DNA from: Sandaracinobacteroides hominis
GTDB lineage: Bacteria; Pseudomonadota; Alphaproteobacteria; Sphingomonadales; Sphingomonadaceae
Assembly: GCF_016464365.1 (NCBI RefSeq)
Contig: NZ_JADCUC010000001.1
Location: forward strand, 558,001 to 622,000
Direction of reading: 5' to 3'
DNA: 64,000 bases
The notes beneath the pieces were generated by a model. That model was not told the origin of the DNA. It ran no database searches and worked only from the letters and a program-made list of their open reading frames with translations. Numbering within the stretch: the stretch's first letter is position 1; each line of letters starts with the position of its first letter. Of this stretch, positions 1 to 8,509 are shown one piece after another. The translations under genes were made by a program, and so were the position numbers.

Positions 1-1
1 A

Positions 2-298
2 CCGGATGCCGAGCTTCGCAAACAGGGCATGGATGCATCGCTGGGCGGGATGGAGAAGGCCTATGACCAGTTGACGGAAGGACAAGCCCGGCTGGGCTCG
101 GCGCGTGCGCGGCTGGAGGTGGAGGGCAATCGCCTTGCCGCGGCAAAGCTGCAGACGAAGCAAGCGCTGGCAGCTACCAACGGGCTGGATATGACGGCAG
201 CAGTGATGGAGCTGGAAGCGCTCAAGTTGAGCCTCGCAGCGGCGCAGGGCGCCTTTTCCCGCGTGTTCGACGGGACGCTTTTCGACCGCCTCGGCTGA
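2..298 (+). CDS. flgL: Flagellar hook-associated protein 3 (FlgL), C-terminal part
   Basis: The reading frame is open to the left window edge, so only the last 98 residues are seen. They form a long amphipathic helix region typical of the C-terminal D0 domain shared by flagellin and FlgL, ending in the hydrophobic tail VFDGTLFDRLG. FlgL forms the junction between hook and filament. It is called FlgL rather than flagellin because the stator genes motA and motB follow directly and the tail lacks the usual flagellin ending. A flagellin-family alternative cannot be excluded without the N-terminus. Confidence 0.7.
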   Translation, partial: PDAELRKQGMDASLGGMEKAYDQLTEGQARLGSARARLEVEGNRLAAAKLQTKQALAATNGLDMTAAVMELEALKLSLAAAQGAFSRVFDGTLFDRLG

Positions 299-433
299 CA
301 AGGCCGCTTAATTCCGTTTGCGGCTTAACTGCGCTGCCCGCGGCCCGTAACTGCTAGAGTCTGCCACTGAGTGGACGCGTAACCGGCGTTGACCAACGTC
401 AGCCAGCCCCAACAAGCCCAAGGAGCCAGGGAC

Positions 434-1297
434 ATGATGGCGATTGCCGGGATCGTCGTGTTGCTGGCGATGGTGTTTGGCGGCTTCGCCCTGACCGGCG
501 GCAATCTTGGCCCGGTGATGCACGCGCTGCCGCACGAAATGCTGATTATCGGCGGCGCGGCAGTGGGGGCGCTGATCGTTTCCAACGACATGACCTCGTT
601 GAAGCAGCTGGGTGGCGGTTTCGGGCGGATCATAAAGGGCCCTCGATTTGGCAAGCAGGAGTATCTTGCCGCCATCTTCCTGACCGTGAAGCTGATGCGC
701 CTGCTGAAGGCTGAAGGTGCGGTCGCCATCGAACAGCATGTCGAGGACCCGAGGGCATCGTCTATCTGGGCGGAGTATCCCGCGCTGCAGAACGATCACT
801 TCTTCGCACATCTGGTCTGCGACACGCTAAGGCTGCTGGTGGTCAGCACCGGCACGGTGAGTTCCGTCGCGATCGAGGATGTGCTGGAGACCGCGATCGA
901 AACCCATCACCACGATGCCATGCGTCCTGCCGAGCAGTTGCAGACGCTGGGGGATGCGCTGCCGGCGCTGGGGATCGTCGCCGCGGTTCTGGGCGTGGTG
1001 AAGACGATGGGCTCGATCGATCAGCCGCCGTCAGTGCTGGGCGCGATGATCGGCTCGGCGCTTGTGGGCACCTTTCTGGGCGTGCTGCTGGCCTATGGCA
1101 TCGTCAGCCCGATGGCCGCCCGCCTGAAGGCCATCATCGACGCGGATTCCGAGATCTATCAGGTCGCCCGGCGGGTGATCCTGGCCTCCATGCGCAATCA
1201 ACCGCAGCCCATCGTGCTGGAAACCGCGCGAACGGCGATCAGCCCGGCGAACCAGCCCGGCTTCACCGAGGTGTTTGAAGGCGTGAGAGGTCGCTAG
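434..1297 (+). CDS. motA: Flagellar motor stator protein MotA
   Basis: Inner-membrane stator subunit that forms the ion channel with MotB and pushes on the rotor protein FliG. The 287-residue product starts with a hydrophobic helix (MMAIAGIVVLLAMVFGG) and has later paired helices around DALPALGIVAAVLGVVKTMG, which holds the conserved channel proline. The cytoplasmic loop between them carries the charged residues expected for FliG contact. The ATG at 434 is chosen because AAGGAG lies about eight bases upstream; a TTG at 389 would add 15 residues with no ribosome site. The stop overlaps the motB start by one base. Confidence 0.95.
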   Translation: MMAIAGIVVLLAMVFGGFALTGGNLGPVMHALPHEMLIIGGAAVGALIVSNDMTSLKQLGGGFGRIIKGPRFGKQEYLAAIFLTVKLMRLLKAEGAVAIEQHVEDPRASSIWAEYPALQNDHFFAHLVCDTLRLLVVSTGTVSSVAIEDVLETAIETHHHDAMRPAEQLQTLGDALPALGIVAAVLGVVKTMGSIDQPPSVLGAMIGSALVGTFLGVLLAYGIVSPMAARLKAIIDADSEIYQVARRVILASMRNQPQPIVLETARTAISPANQPGFTEVFEGVRGR

Positions 1298-2127
1298 TGA
1301 CGGTGCTCGGGCCGCTTCCGGAGCCGGAAGTCCTTGTAAAGAAGGTGAAGTCAAAAGGTCATGGGGGCCACCATGGCGGCGCATGGAAGGTCGCCTATGC
1401 CGATTTCGTGACGGCGATGATGGCCTTTTTTCTGCTGATGTGGCTGCTGGGGGCCACCAATGAGGACCAGCGCAAGGGCATTGCCGACTATTTTGCACCG
1501 ACGGTGATGCAGTCGGATCGTTCGGGCGGCTCCAACGGCATACTGAACGGTCGGTCGCTGGAGGATCCGGACGGGATTGCGCCGCATACCCGCCGGGCCG
1601 GAATAAATCCGGTGGCGCCGTTCCAGACCGCCAATGGGGCACGATCGCCGGCGAAGTCCGATGACGGCCAGCTGCGCAAGGTGGAAAGCGAGATCCGCAA
1701 GCGGATGCAGCGCGATCCGGGCCTGAAGGAAATGCAGAAGCAGATCCGGTTCAAGCATGTTCCGGAGGGGCTGCGGATCGAGCTGATCGACAACAGCGAC
1801 TATTCGATGTTCAAGCCGGGGACTTCCGATCTGGACCCGCGGGCCCGGCAACTGTTGAGGGTGGTGACGGAGGCCATTGACGGGCTGCCGCAGAAGCTGG
1901 CCATTCGTGGCCATACGGACTCCCTTCCCTTTCCGTCGGGTGCCTCGAACAACTGGATACTGTCCGCCGCCCGTGCAGAGGCGACACGCGCCCAGTTGTC
2001 GGCCGCGGGAATTCCGAATGCGCGATTCTCGCGGCTGGAGGGGGTGGCCGACACCGAACCGCAAATTGCACGCGATCCCTATGACCCACGCAACCGCCGG
2101 ATGAGCATCACGCTTCTGAACGGGTAG
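1297..2127 (+). CDS. motB: Flagellar motor protein MotB
   Basis: Stator partner of MotA. It has one N-terminal membrane helix beginning at YADFVTAMMAFFLLMWLLG, in which Asp36 matches the universal proton-binding aspartate. A linker and an OmpA-like peptidoglycan-binding domain follow (about residues 140-276; IRGHTDSLPF and the NRRMSI tail are typical). The start is GTG at 1297, sharing its G with the motA TAG, so the two are translationally coupled. Length 276 is normal. The aspartate indicates proton (or sodium) coupling but the ion cannot be told from the sequence. Confidence 0.95.
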   Translation: MTVLGPLPEPEVLVKKVKSKGHGGHHGGAWKVAYADFVTAMMAFFLLMWLLGATNEDQRKGIADYFAPTVMQSDRSGGSNGILNGRSLEDPDGIAPHTRRAGINPVAPFQTANGARSPAKSDDGQLRKVESEIRKRMQRDPGLKEMQKQIRFKHVPEGLRIELIDNSDYSMFKPGTSDLDPRARQLLRVVTEAIDGLPQKLAIRGHTDSLPFPSGASNNWILSAARAEATRAQLSAAGIPNARFSRLEGVADTEPQIARDPYDPRNRRMSITLLNG

Positions 2128-2185
2128 GGCCTTTCACCTGCTGCGCACTTGCCGCGGGCGGGGGTGGAGGGCCATATCGGCGAAG

Positions 2186-4132
2186 ATGTCCCCTCCCGAT
2201 ACCAAACTCCCGGGCTCCCCTGACCGTTTCGCGGAAGATGCGGCTGCCTATGCGGTGAAGGCGAGCCGGCCCGATCTAGAGGCGGGCGTCGCTGCCATTC
2301 GCAACACGCTGGCGACTCTGGGCAGTCAGCCGGGCGTTTACCGGATGCTGGATGAGCATGACCAGGTTCTGTATGTTGGCAAGGCGCGGTCTCTGAAGGC
2401 GCGGGTGTTCAACTATACGCAGGTTGCGCGGATGCCCCGGCGCTTGCAGCGCATGGTCTCGCAGACGCGCGGCATGACAATCGTCGTGACCAGATCGGAA
2501 GCGGAGGCGCTGTTGCTGGAGGCGCAACTGATCAAGCGCTTCAGGCCCGCCTATAATGTGCTGCTGCGGGACGACAAGAGCTTCCCGTTCATTTCTCTCA
2601 ACGAAGCGCATGCCTTTCCCAGGCTGTCAAAGCATCGCGGCGCGCGGCAGCCGCAAACGCAGTATTTCGGCCCGTTCGCCTCGGCTGGAGCGGTCAACAA
2701 CACACTTAACGCACTGCAGAAAGTATTCCTTCTAAGGTCATGTTCTGACAGTTATATGTCCAACAGAACGCGCCCTTGTCTCCTGTACCAGATACGGCGT
2801 TGCTCGGCCCCCTGTACGGGCCGGATTCAGGAAGACGCCTATGCGGAACTCGTGGAGGATGCGCGCTCTTTCCTCACCGGAAAGAGCCAGCAGGTGCAGA
2901 AGAAGCTGGGCGAGCGGATGTCGGAGGCCGCCCAGCAGCGGGATTTCGAGATTGCCGCGGTGTTTCGGGATCGATTGAAGGCGCTGACGGCCATCCAGGG
3001 CAGCCAGGCGATTAATGCGGAGACGGATGCCGTTGATGCGGATGTTATCGCCATGGCTTCGCGCGAGGGGGTCGCCTGCGTGCAGATTTTCTTCATACGG
3101 AGTGGTCAAAATTGGGGGCATCGTGCTGTTTTTCCAACACATGTGTCTGGAGTTTCGGATGAGGAAATTCTGACGGCATTTCTTGGCCAATTCTATGCGG
3201 ATCTGGTCCCGGCGCGCCTGATCCTGCTGGATCGCCCGATCGAGGAAGCGGAGCTGGTGGCTGAGGCACTTGGGACCCGTGCCGAACGCAAGGTAGAGAT
3301 CCGCATTCCGCAGCGGGGGCACCTGAAGCGGCTTGTCGAACAGGCGAGTCGCAATGCGGTCGAGGCGATCGACCGTCGCCTTGCGGAATCGACCACCCAG
3401 CTTCGAAATCTTGCAGCGCTGGCGGAGCTGTTTGGGCTTCCGGCTGCCCCCGAACGCATAGAAATCTATGACAACAGCCATGTGCAAGGAAGCAATGCCC
3501 TGGGCGCCATGGTCGTTGCTGGGCCAGAGGGATTCCTTAAGTCTCAGTATCGCAAGTATAATATGAAGGGTGCAGCGCTGACGCCCGGCGATGACTTTGC
3601 AATGATGCGGGCGATGCTGACGCGACGCTTTGCGCGCCTTCAGGCCGAGACGGAGGCGTCATCGGGGGATGCGCGCGAGGATTGGCCCGATCTGCTGCTG
3701 ATCGACGGCGGCAAGGGGCAACTGTCGGCCTCGATGGCTGCACTCGCGGAACTGGGTATCGATGATGTGCCGCTGGTTGCGATTTCCAAAGGGCCTGATC
3801 GGAACGCCGGACGGGAGACTTTTCACTTGCCCGACGGGCGGGAGGTGAGTTTGCCGCCGAACGATCCACTGCTGTTCTTCCTGCAGCGGCTGCGGGATGA
3901 GGCGCATCGTTTTGCCATCGGAGCGCATCGGGGCAAGCGCGGAAAGGCGATGACTGTTTCAACCCTGGATGAAGTGCCCGGTATTGGGCCCGGACGAAAG
4001 AAGGCGCTGCTGATGCATTTCGGCACGGCGCGTGCGGTAAAGTCGGCGGCGTTGGAGGATCTGCTGAAGGCGCCTGGCATAAACCGCGCCACCGCTGAGG
4101 CAGTCTACGCACATTATCATCCAAGCGGCTGA
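2186..4132 (+). CDS. uvrC: UvrABC system protein C
   Basis: Nucleotide-excision-repair endonuclease that cuts on both sides of a lesion bound by UvrB. The 648-residue protein has an N-terminal GIY-YIG nuclease (GVYRMLDEHDQVLYVGKA, about residues 50-130), a cysteine-bearing segment (SCSDSYM...RPCLLYQIRRCSAPC), a UVR motif that contacts UvrB (about 235-270), an RNase H-like C-terminal nuclease (YDNSHVQG, LLLIDGGKGQL) and terminal helix-hairpin-helix repeats (VPGIGPGRKK). All expected parts are present. The ribosome site before ATG 2186 is weak, so the exact start is uncertain. In many relatives pgsA follows uvrC; here an unrecognised gene pair does. Confidence 0.96.
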   Translation: MSPPDTKLPGSPDRFAEDAAAYAVKASRPDLEAGVAAIRNTLATLGSQPGVYRMLDEHDQVLYVGKARSLKARVFNYTQVARMPRRLQRMVSQTRGMTIVVTRSEAEALLLEAQLIKRFRPAYNVLLRDDKSFPFISLNEAHAFPRLSKHRGARQPQTQYFGPFASAGAVNNTLNALQKVFLLRSCSDSYMSNRTRPCLLYQIRRCSAPCTGRIQEDAYAELVEDARSFLTGKSQQVQKKLGERMSEAAQQRDFEIAAVFRDRLKALTAIQGSQAINAETDAVDADVIAMASREGVACVQIFFIRSGQNWGHRAVFPTHVSGVSDEEILTAFLGQFYADLVPARLILLDRPIEEAELVAEALGTRAERKVEIRIPQRGHLKRLVEQASRNAVEAIDRRLAESTTQLRNLAALAELFGLPAAPERIEIYDNSHVQGSNALGAMVVAGPEGFLKSQYRKYNMKGAALTPGDDFAMMRAMLTRRFARLQAETEASSGDAREDWPDLLLIDGGKGQLSASMAALAELGIDDVPLVAISKGPDRNAGRETFHLPDGREVSLPPNDPLLFFLQRLRDEAHRFAIGAHRGKRGKAMTVSTLDEVPGIGPGRKKALLMHFGTARAVKSAALEDLLKAPGINRATAEAVYAHYHPSG

Positions 4133-4281
4133 CTCAGCAGGTTTAGTATCGGCACCGCGAGTGAATGTTCTGATTGATAAAATTGTCATAAGTTACGGTA
4201 TGGAAATTGATTTTTCATTCGTTAACGTGTATTTACCATTGGTTCGCGTAGGCAGATTGCGAACCAATGGGGAGACGGATG

Positions 4282-4557
4282 ATGAGCAACAGGTTCGTCG
4301 TTGATCTTGGAGATCTGAAGCTTGATTCGGCTGCGAAGCGCAGCATTGCCAATGCGATCCAGGCTGCGGCCCTTGGGGAGCTCGCCAAGCTGGATACGGC
4401 TTCGACCGGCCCCTATGCCGTGTTCGATCCGGTGCGGATACGCGACCCGCGCTGGTATGGAATCTGGATCAAGCAATTGATCCATACGGGCGGCATACCC
4501 AGCTGGGAAAAAGAGATGGAAGGGTTCGAGAAGTTCGCGCAGGCCAAGTTCGGCTAG
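4282..4557 (+). CDS. Small hypothetical protein, first of a two-gene unit
   Basis: Not recognised. The 91-residue product begins SNRFVVDLGDLKLD and continues with a predicted helix rich in Ala and Ile, then an aromatic stretch (DPRWYGIWIKQ) and an acidic/lysine C-terminus. No signal peptide or membrane helix is seen. GGGGAG lies seven bases before ATG 4282, which decides between three nearby in-frame ATGs (4267, 4279, 4282). The next gene starts 12-15 bases downstream on the same strand, so the two are probably one transcript. The 150 bases upstream are AT-richer than the surroundings and are a likely promoter region. Confidence 0.7.
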   Translation: MSNRFVVDLGDLKLDSAAKRSIANAIQAAALGELAKLDTASTGPYAVFDPVRIRDPRWYGIWIKQLIHTGGIPSWEKEMEGFEKFAQAKFG

Positions 4558-4569
4558 AACTTCGATCCG

Positions 4570-4980
4570 TTGGTGCATGGGAACGAGAAGCTCGGGCGGG
4601 CATGTCCCAGCGCGCGCGCTGAACCCGGGAACCTGCTCTATGGCCGTATAAACGGAGATCGCGTTGAACGATTGGGTACGCCGATCGAACTGGATCAGTC
4701 GTTTGTCGATGCGGTTTCCGCGAATGGGCCTCCCGAGCAGCGTTTCCGGTTCGCCGGGAGCTGCGTGGAGGGGGATTGTGCCCAGTGGACCGGCAGCGAA
4801 TGCGGCGTGATAAAGCGCGTGCTGCGCGATATTGCCCCGGAAGCCGGTAGCACCCCCCTGCCCCGCTGCAGCCTGCGCCCGATCTGCAGGTGGCATGGGC
4901 AGGAGGGTGCCCATGCCTGCGCAGCATGTTCCTTCGTCGTTACCGATCGGCGCGAACCCATCGGCGCAACCGCGGTTTGA
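4570..4980 (+). CDS. Cysteine-rich hypothetical protein, second of the unit
   Basis: Not recognised. This 136-residue frame follows the 91-residue gene with almost no gap and reads like a real protein. A central block has the pattern SCVEGDCAQWTGSECGVI (Cys-x4-Cys-x6-Cys), and a C-terminal block has CSLRPICRW followed by ACAACSFVVTD (Cys-x5-Cys-x8-Cys-x2-Cys). Seven regularly spaced cysteines in a cytoplasmic-looking protein suggest a bound metal or Fe-S cluster; that is inference. The start is uncertain: TTG at 4570 or GTG at 4573, neither with a strong ribosome site. Confidence 0.55.
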   Translation: MVHGNEKLGRACPSARAEPGNLLYGRINGDRVERLGTPIELDQSFVDAVSANGPPEQRFRFAGSCVEGDCAQWTGSECGVIKRVLRDIAPEAGSTPLPRCSLRPICRWHGQEGAHACAACSFVVTDRREPIGATAV

Positions 4981-5081
4981 ACCTCGGCTGCAGCTTTGCG
5001 CAGAGGCATCCTCGCAGAAATATGTGTTCCGGAGGGTCGTGAATGCGATAGGCTCCTTTCGATCATCGAAAGAGATGTCCC

Positions 5082-5768
5082 ATGATCCAGCTTTACACGT
5101 CTGCCACACCCAATGGTTACAAGGTTTCGGTCACGCTGGAGGAGTTGGGGCTCCCCTATCAGGTCCACACGATCGACCTGATGAAAGGTGAGCAGAAATC
5201 CCCGGAATTTCTGGGCCTGAACCCGAATGGGCGGATTCCCGTGATCGTCGACGATGGGTTTCCTGTCTTCGAATCTGGCGCCATCTTGTTGTATCTGGCT
5301 GAAAAATACGGACAACTTATGCCCACAGACGCAAAGGGCAAGAGCCTTGTGACGCAGTGGCTGATGTTTCAGATGGGCGGGATTGGGCCGATGATGGGGC
5401 AAGCGAATGTGTTCTATCGCTATTTTCCGGAACGCATTCAGCCGGCTATCGATCGATATCACGGCGAGGTGAAGCGGCTGTTCGGCGTTTTGGACAAACA
5501 ATTGGGCCGAAATCAGTGGCTTGCAGGCGATTACTCAATTGCAGATATAGCCAATTGGTGCTGGACGCGGACGGCTCGCTGGTCTGGTGTGGACCCGGAG
5601 CCTTACGAGAATATGGCGCGCTGGCATCGGGCGATTTCCGAAAGACCTGCCGTTCAGCGCGGCATCGCCGTGCCACAGACAGCTGAAACCACTTCAAAGG
5701 ATGAGGCCGCGGTGCGCAAGTTTTCGGAAAGCGCGCGCTCCATGGTCGAGATGGGTCGCAAAAGCTGA
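5082..5768 (+). CDS. Glutathione S-transferase, YfcG/Ure2p-like
   Basis: Soluble glutathione-dependent enzyme of 228 residues. The thioredoxin-like N-terminal half has the [15 protein letters not shown] motif typical of the YfcG/Nu group and the glutathione-binding segment [20 protein letters not shown]. The helical C-terminal half contains the N-capping/hydrophobic-staple region [12 protein letters not shown]. Members of this group act as disulfide-bond reductases or peroxidases using glutathione; the substrate here is unknown. It is a stand-alone gene with spacers on both sides. Confidence 0.9.
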   Translation: MIQLYTSATPNGYKVSVTLEELGLPYQVHTIDLMKGEQKSPEFLGLNPNGRIPVIVDDGFPVFESGAILLYLAEKYGQLMPTDAKGKSLVTQWLMFQMGGIGPMMGQANVFYRYFPERIQPAIDRYHGEVKRLFGVLDKQLGRNQWLAGDYSIADIANWCWTRTARWSGVDPEPYENMARWHRAISERPAVQRGIAVPQTAETTSKDEAAVRKFSESARSMVEMGRKS

Positions 5769-5797
5769 ATTGAAACACGCGGCTGTCAAAACAGGCT

Positions 5798-6856
5798 ATG
5801 CACATGTTTCGCCTGCTGCGCGCTCTGGTTTTCCTCCCCCTTGTCTGGTCTGCTAGCGCCATGTCCGCTTCCCCCATCATCATTGCGCACAGGGGGGCAT
5901 CAGCGGAGCGGCCCGAACACACGCTGATGGCCTACCGCCTCGCGATCGCTGAGGGGGCGGATTTCATCGAGCCCGATCTGGTGAGCACCAGGGACGGACA
6001 GCTTGTAGCACGGCATGAGAATGAGATTGGCTCGACGACCGATGTCGCAAGCCGGCCTGAGTTTGCAGCTCGAAAGACCAGAAAGACGATTGAAGGAACT
6101 GAAGTAACCGGCTGGTTTACGGAGGATTTCACGCTCTCGGAGCTCAAGACATTGAAGGCCCGCGAACGGCTCCCGCAGCTTCGCCCGGGAAACGCCAGGT
6201 TCGATGGAATGGAAGGGATTCCCACGTTCGAGGAAGTCCTGAGATTGGCACGGGATGCAGGCAAGGCGCGTGGCCGCCCGATAGGTGTGTATCCCGAGAC
6301 CAAGCATCCCAGCTACTTCCGCTCCATCGGATTGCCGCTGGAGGAGGCGCTGCTGAAGTCCCTCGCCGCGCATGACCTGAACCAGCGGGAAAGCCCGGTC
6401 TTCATACAGAGCTTCGAGGTGGGAAATCTGCGGCGGCTGCGGGCGAAAACCTCCGTTCGGCTCGTGCAGCTGATGGCGTCGGACGGAGGCCCGGCCGACC
6501 AGCCGGGAAGCACCTACGCGGAGATGGCCAGGCCCGCCGGTCTGAAGGCAATCGCATCCTATGCGGATGCCATTGGCGTGGAGAAGGCCATGCTGTTTCC
6601 CAGGCAGGCTGACGGACTGCCGGGGGCACCGACGTCGCTGGTTGCGGATGCGCACAAGGCCGGGCTCTCCGTCCATGTGTGGACATTTCGGCCCGAAAAC
6701 TACTTCCTGCCGCCGGATATGCGCAAGGGAACCGATCCAGCCGCGCGCGGCGATGCCGTCAAGGAAATCAAGGCGTTCATGGCCATTGGCATCGACGGTA
6801 TTTTCAGCGATTCCGTTGTCGATGCGGTTGCCGCGAAGGCTGAAGTCGACCCCTGA
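5798..6856 (+). CDS. glpQ: Glycerophosphodiester phosphodiesterase (GlpQ-type, exported)
   Basis: Hydrolyses glycerophosphodiesters, released from phospholipids, to glycerol-3-phosphate and an alcohol. A Sec signal peptide (FRLLRALVFLPLVWSASAMSA) places it in the periplasm. The catalytic N-terminal motif IIAHRGASAERPEHT and the metal-binding E/D and H (DFIEPDLVSTRDGQLVARHE) are intact. Later parts of the TIM barrel are present (GVYPETKHP, FIQSFE, HVWTFRPEN, GIDGIFSD). The length of 352 residues suits periplasmic GlpQ rather than cytoplasmic UgpQ. ATG 5798 and 5804 are both possible starts. It converges on the thioesterase genes with a 21-base gap. Confidence 0.92.
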   Translation: MHMFRLLRALVFLPLVWSASAMSASPIIIAHRGASAERPEHTLMAYRLAIAEGADFIEPDLVSTRDGQLVARHENEIGSTTDVASRPEFAARKTRKTIEGTEVTGWFTEDFTLSELKTLKARERLPQLRPGNARFDGMEGIPTFEEVLRLARDAGKARGRPIGVYPETKHPSYFRSIGLPLEEALLKSLAAHDLNQRESPVFIQSFEVGNLRRLRAKTSVRLVQLMASDGGPADQPGSTYAEMARPAGLKAIASYADAIGVEKAMLFPRQADGLPGAPTSLVADAHKAGLSVHVWTFRPENYFLPPDMRKGTDPAARGDAVKEIKAFMAIGIDGIFSDSVVDAVAAKAEVDP

Positions 6857-6877
6857 GCAGGGTCCCACAGATATGGC

Positions 6878-7246
6878 TCAGGCGCGAACAATCAGGATAT
6901 TCATCCGGGCGGCTGCGATCACCCGCGCCCTGTCGGCCTGCCAGGCTTCTACCCGCACATTCGCGACCCTGCGGCCCATCCGCATGATGAAGGCCTCGGC
7001 GTAGGTGTCCTCGATGGCGCCCTCGCGCAGATAGTCGACCGTTACATTGACCGGCTTCAGCTGCGCGCTGCTGTCGTCCAATGCGTCGCGCACCGTGGCG
7101 TTGGCCACAATCTCCATCAGCCCTGCCAGTGCTCCGCCGTGCAAGCGACCGGGCGAACCGATCAGGTGGTAGGAAAACGGCATGCGGAAGCCGCTGCCGT
7201 GGCGGCTGAGGCCCAGCATCGTTGCATAGGGGGGCAGCGCGTTCAC
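6878..7246 (-). CDS. PaaI-family hotdog-fold thioesterase
   Basis: A 122-residue single-hotdog protein. The segment HLIGSPGRLHGGALAGLMEIVANATV matches the long hotdog helix with its preceding HGG turn, where the acyl-CoA thioester binds. The later strand VNVTVDYLREG is also typical. The start is GTG at 7246, overlapping the stop of the upstream thioesterase in a GTGA, so translation is coupled. Substrate is unknown. A similar gene sits immediately upstream; the two probably arose by duplication and may form a heteromer. Confidence 0.8.
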   Translation of the reverse strand: MNALPPYATMLGLSRHGSGFRMPFSYHLIGSPGRLHGGALAGLMEIVANATVRDALDDSSAQLKPVNVTVDYLREGAIEDTYAEAFIMRMGRRVANVRVEAWQADRARVIAAARMNILIVRA

Positions 7247-7698
7247 GATTGGGCTTCCGCAGCGGTGAACATGAACGTGCCCGCGACGTGGGCGATCGGG
7301 TGCTCCGGGTCGCCATCGTGGGCAATGCCGCGCACGAAGGCTACCCGCTTGGTCAGCTTGTAACATTCCGCCCGGCCGATCACCGTTTCACCGGGCCGCG
7401 CGGGACGCAGATAGTCGCAGCGCAGATCCAGTGTGGCGTGCGGTTCCATGCGACCCCGCGCCACAACCACCGAGAAACCTGCCGCGGAATCCATCAGCGA
7501 GAAGATGGCGCCCGAGGCGATGACGCCGGTGTCCGGGTAGGCGACCAGTTGCGGTGCGTAGGGCATCTGCAGTTCGGCCCAGTTCGACCCGCTTGCCACA
7601 TAGCCGATGCCCAGTGCCTGCAGATGCGGCACGGTTTCCATGAACTTGTTGACGAACCGGCGCATGCGCTCCTCGTCGGTCAACTGCGGCTTTGTCAC
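7243..7698 (-). CDS. PaaI-family hotdog-fold thioesterase
   Basis: A 151-residue acyl-CoA thioesterase-like protein. The segment DTGVIASGAIFSLMDSAAGF corresponds to the hotdog helix with the catalytic Asp region, followed by strands ATLDLRCDYLRPARPGE and AHVAGTFMF. The gene starts with ATG 7698, overlapping the sufE stop (ATGA), and ends overlapping the next thioesterase, so three genes are read in a coupled chain. The link to SufE is positional only; no shared pathway is evident. Confidence 0.85.
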   Translation of the reverse strand: MTKPQLTDEERMRRFVNKFMETVPHLQALGIGYVASGSNWAELQMPYAPQLVAYPDTGVIASGAIFSLMDSAAGFSVVVARGRMEPHATLDLRCDYLRPARPGETVIGRAECYKLTKRVAFVRGIAHDGDPEHPIAHVAGTFMFTAAEAQS

Positions 7699-8105
7699 GC
7701 GGCTAGCCGGGAGGCTGCTTCGCGTACCCGTGCGATCATGTTGGGAAGGCCCTGGGTGCGGTTGGAGGATAGATGCTGGCGCAGGCCGAGGCGATCGATC
7801 GCGCCTTGGAAATCGGTCGTGAGAACCTGCCCAGGCGTTTTTCCCTCTGCCATCGCGACAACCAGCGCAACGATGCCCTTGGTTATGGCGGCGTCGCTGT
7901 CAGCCTGGAAGCGCAAGGTTTCACTGTCGTGGATCGGGTAGACCCAGACGTTCGCCGAACAGCCGGGAACCTTGGTCGCGGCCGTTTTCAGTGCGGCTTC
8001 CATCGGCTCCAGGCTGCGGCCGAGCGCAATCAGATAGGCGTAGCGCTCGTCCCAATCGAGGGCGGCGTCCCATTCGGCTTCGATGTCTGAAAAGGCTGGC
8101 AACAT
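7695..8105 (-). CDS. sufE: Cysteine desulfuration protein SufE
   Basis: Takes persulfide sulfur from the cysteine desulfurase SufS and passes it to the SufBCD scaffold during Fe-S cluster assembly. The sulfur-accepting cysteine lies in KVPGCSANVWV; the C-terminal HLSSNRTQGLPNMI motif matches the family. The 136-residue length from ATG 8105 matches E. coli SufE (138). An in-frame ATG at 8123 lies inside a 13-bp inverted repeat that looks like the terminator of the upstream gene, which argues for 8105. No other suf genes are in the window. Confidence 0.9.
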   Translation of the reverse strand: MLPAFSDIEAEWDAALDWDERYAYLIALGRSLEPMEAALKTAATKVPGCSANVWVYPIHDSETLRFQADSDAAITKGIVALVVAMAEGKTPGQVLTTDFQGAIDRLGLRQHLSSNRTQGLPNMIARVREAASRLAA

Positions 8106-8120
8106 GGGCCGGGCATAAAG

Positions 8121-8157
8121 CATGTCCCCGCCGAAAGGAAGTTCCGGCGGGGACATG
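8121..8157 (-). terminator. Hairpin ending the psp operon
   Basis: A perfect inverted repeat: CATGTCCCCGCCG (8121-8133), an 11-base loop, and CGGCGGGGACATG (8145-8157). It lies 15 bases after the stop of the last psp-linked gene and just before sufE on the same strand. There is only a short T run afterwards (CTTTATG), so it may be a Rho-aided or partial terminator, or an mRNA-stabilising stem. Confidence 0.55.
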
Positions 8158-8172
8158 GCTGCTTGCATGCGG

Positions 8173-8484
8173 TCAGACGTGCGGGCGTTGTTCGTCCGGG
8201 CGGGCGGCCTTTGGAATAGCGCGCAGCCGTTCGATTTCGTCGGAGAGCTGGCGCGACGGATCGACGGCAATCTTTTCCAGCGTGGCGACCCGGTCGTTCA
8301 ACCTGGCGATTTCCTTGCGCAGAATCGGCACCTCGTCGTTGGCGATGCCGCCCATCCGCGCATAGGGATTGTCAGGGGAATTCTTCTCCCATCGGCGCGT
8401 TTCCTTGTTCCAGCGCCCGCCGCTCATCACCCGTCCGATCACCACGATGGCGACGATGAGGACTACGGCTTCCCAGAAATCCAT
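8173..8484 (-). CDS. PspB-like small membrane/coiled-coil protein, psp operon
   Basis: A 103-residue protein. One N-terminal membrane helix (DFWEAVVLIVAIVVIGRVM) is followed by a soluble region (WNKETRRWEKNSPDNP) and a coiled coil ending DRVATLEKIAVDPSRQLSDE. The motif Arg-Val-x-x-Leu-Glu-[Arg/Lys]-Ile-Ala-x-Asp, then Leu-[Ser/Ala]-x-Glu-Ile, recurs in the two genes just upstream in the operon and resembles the coiled coils of PspB and PspC. I infer an inner-membrane partner of the phage-shock response. The start is ATG 8484 with GGAG upstream. It is the last gene of the operon. Confidence 0.8.
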   Translation of the reverse strand: MDFWEAVVLIVAIVVIGRVMSGGRWNKETRRWEKNSPDNPYARMGGIANDEVPILRKEIARLNDRVATLEKIAVDPSRQLSDEIERLRAIPKAARPDEQRPHV

Positions 8485-8509
8485 CTTCCTGCTCCCCTGT
8501 TGCGGCCTG

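Noticed and set aside
4222-5109. A 295-codon minus-strand frame opposite the small two-gene unit
   Set aside because: The plus strand has a ribosome site and better protein-like features; the minus frame has none. This does leave some doubt about the cysteine-rich gene, reflected in its confidence.
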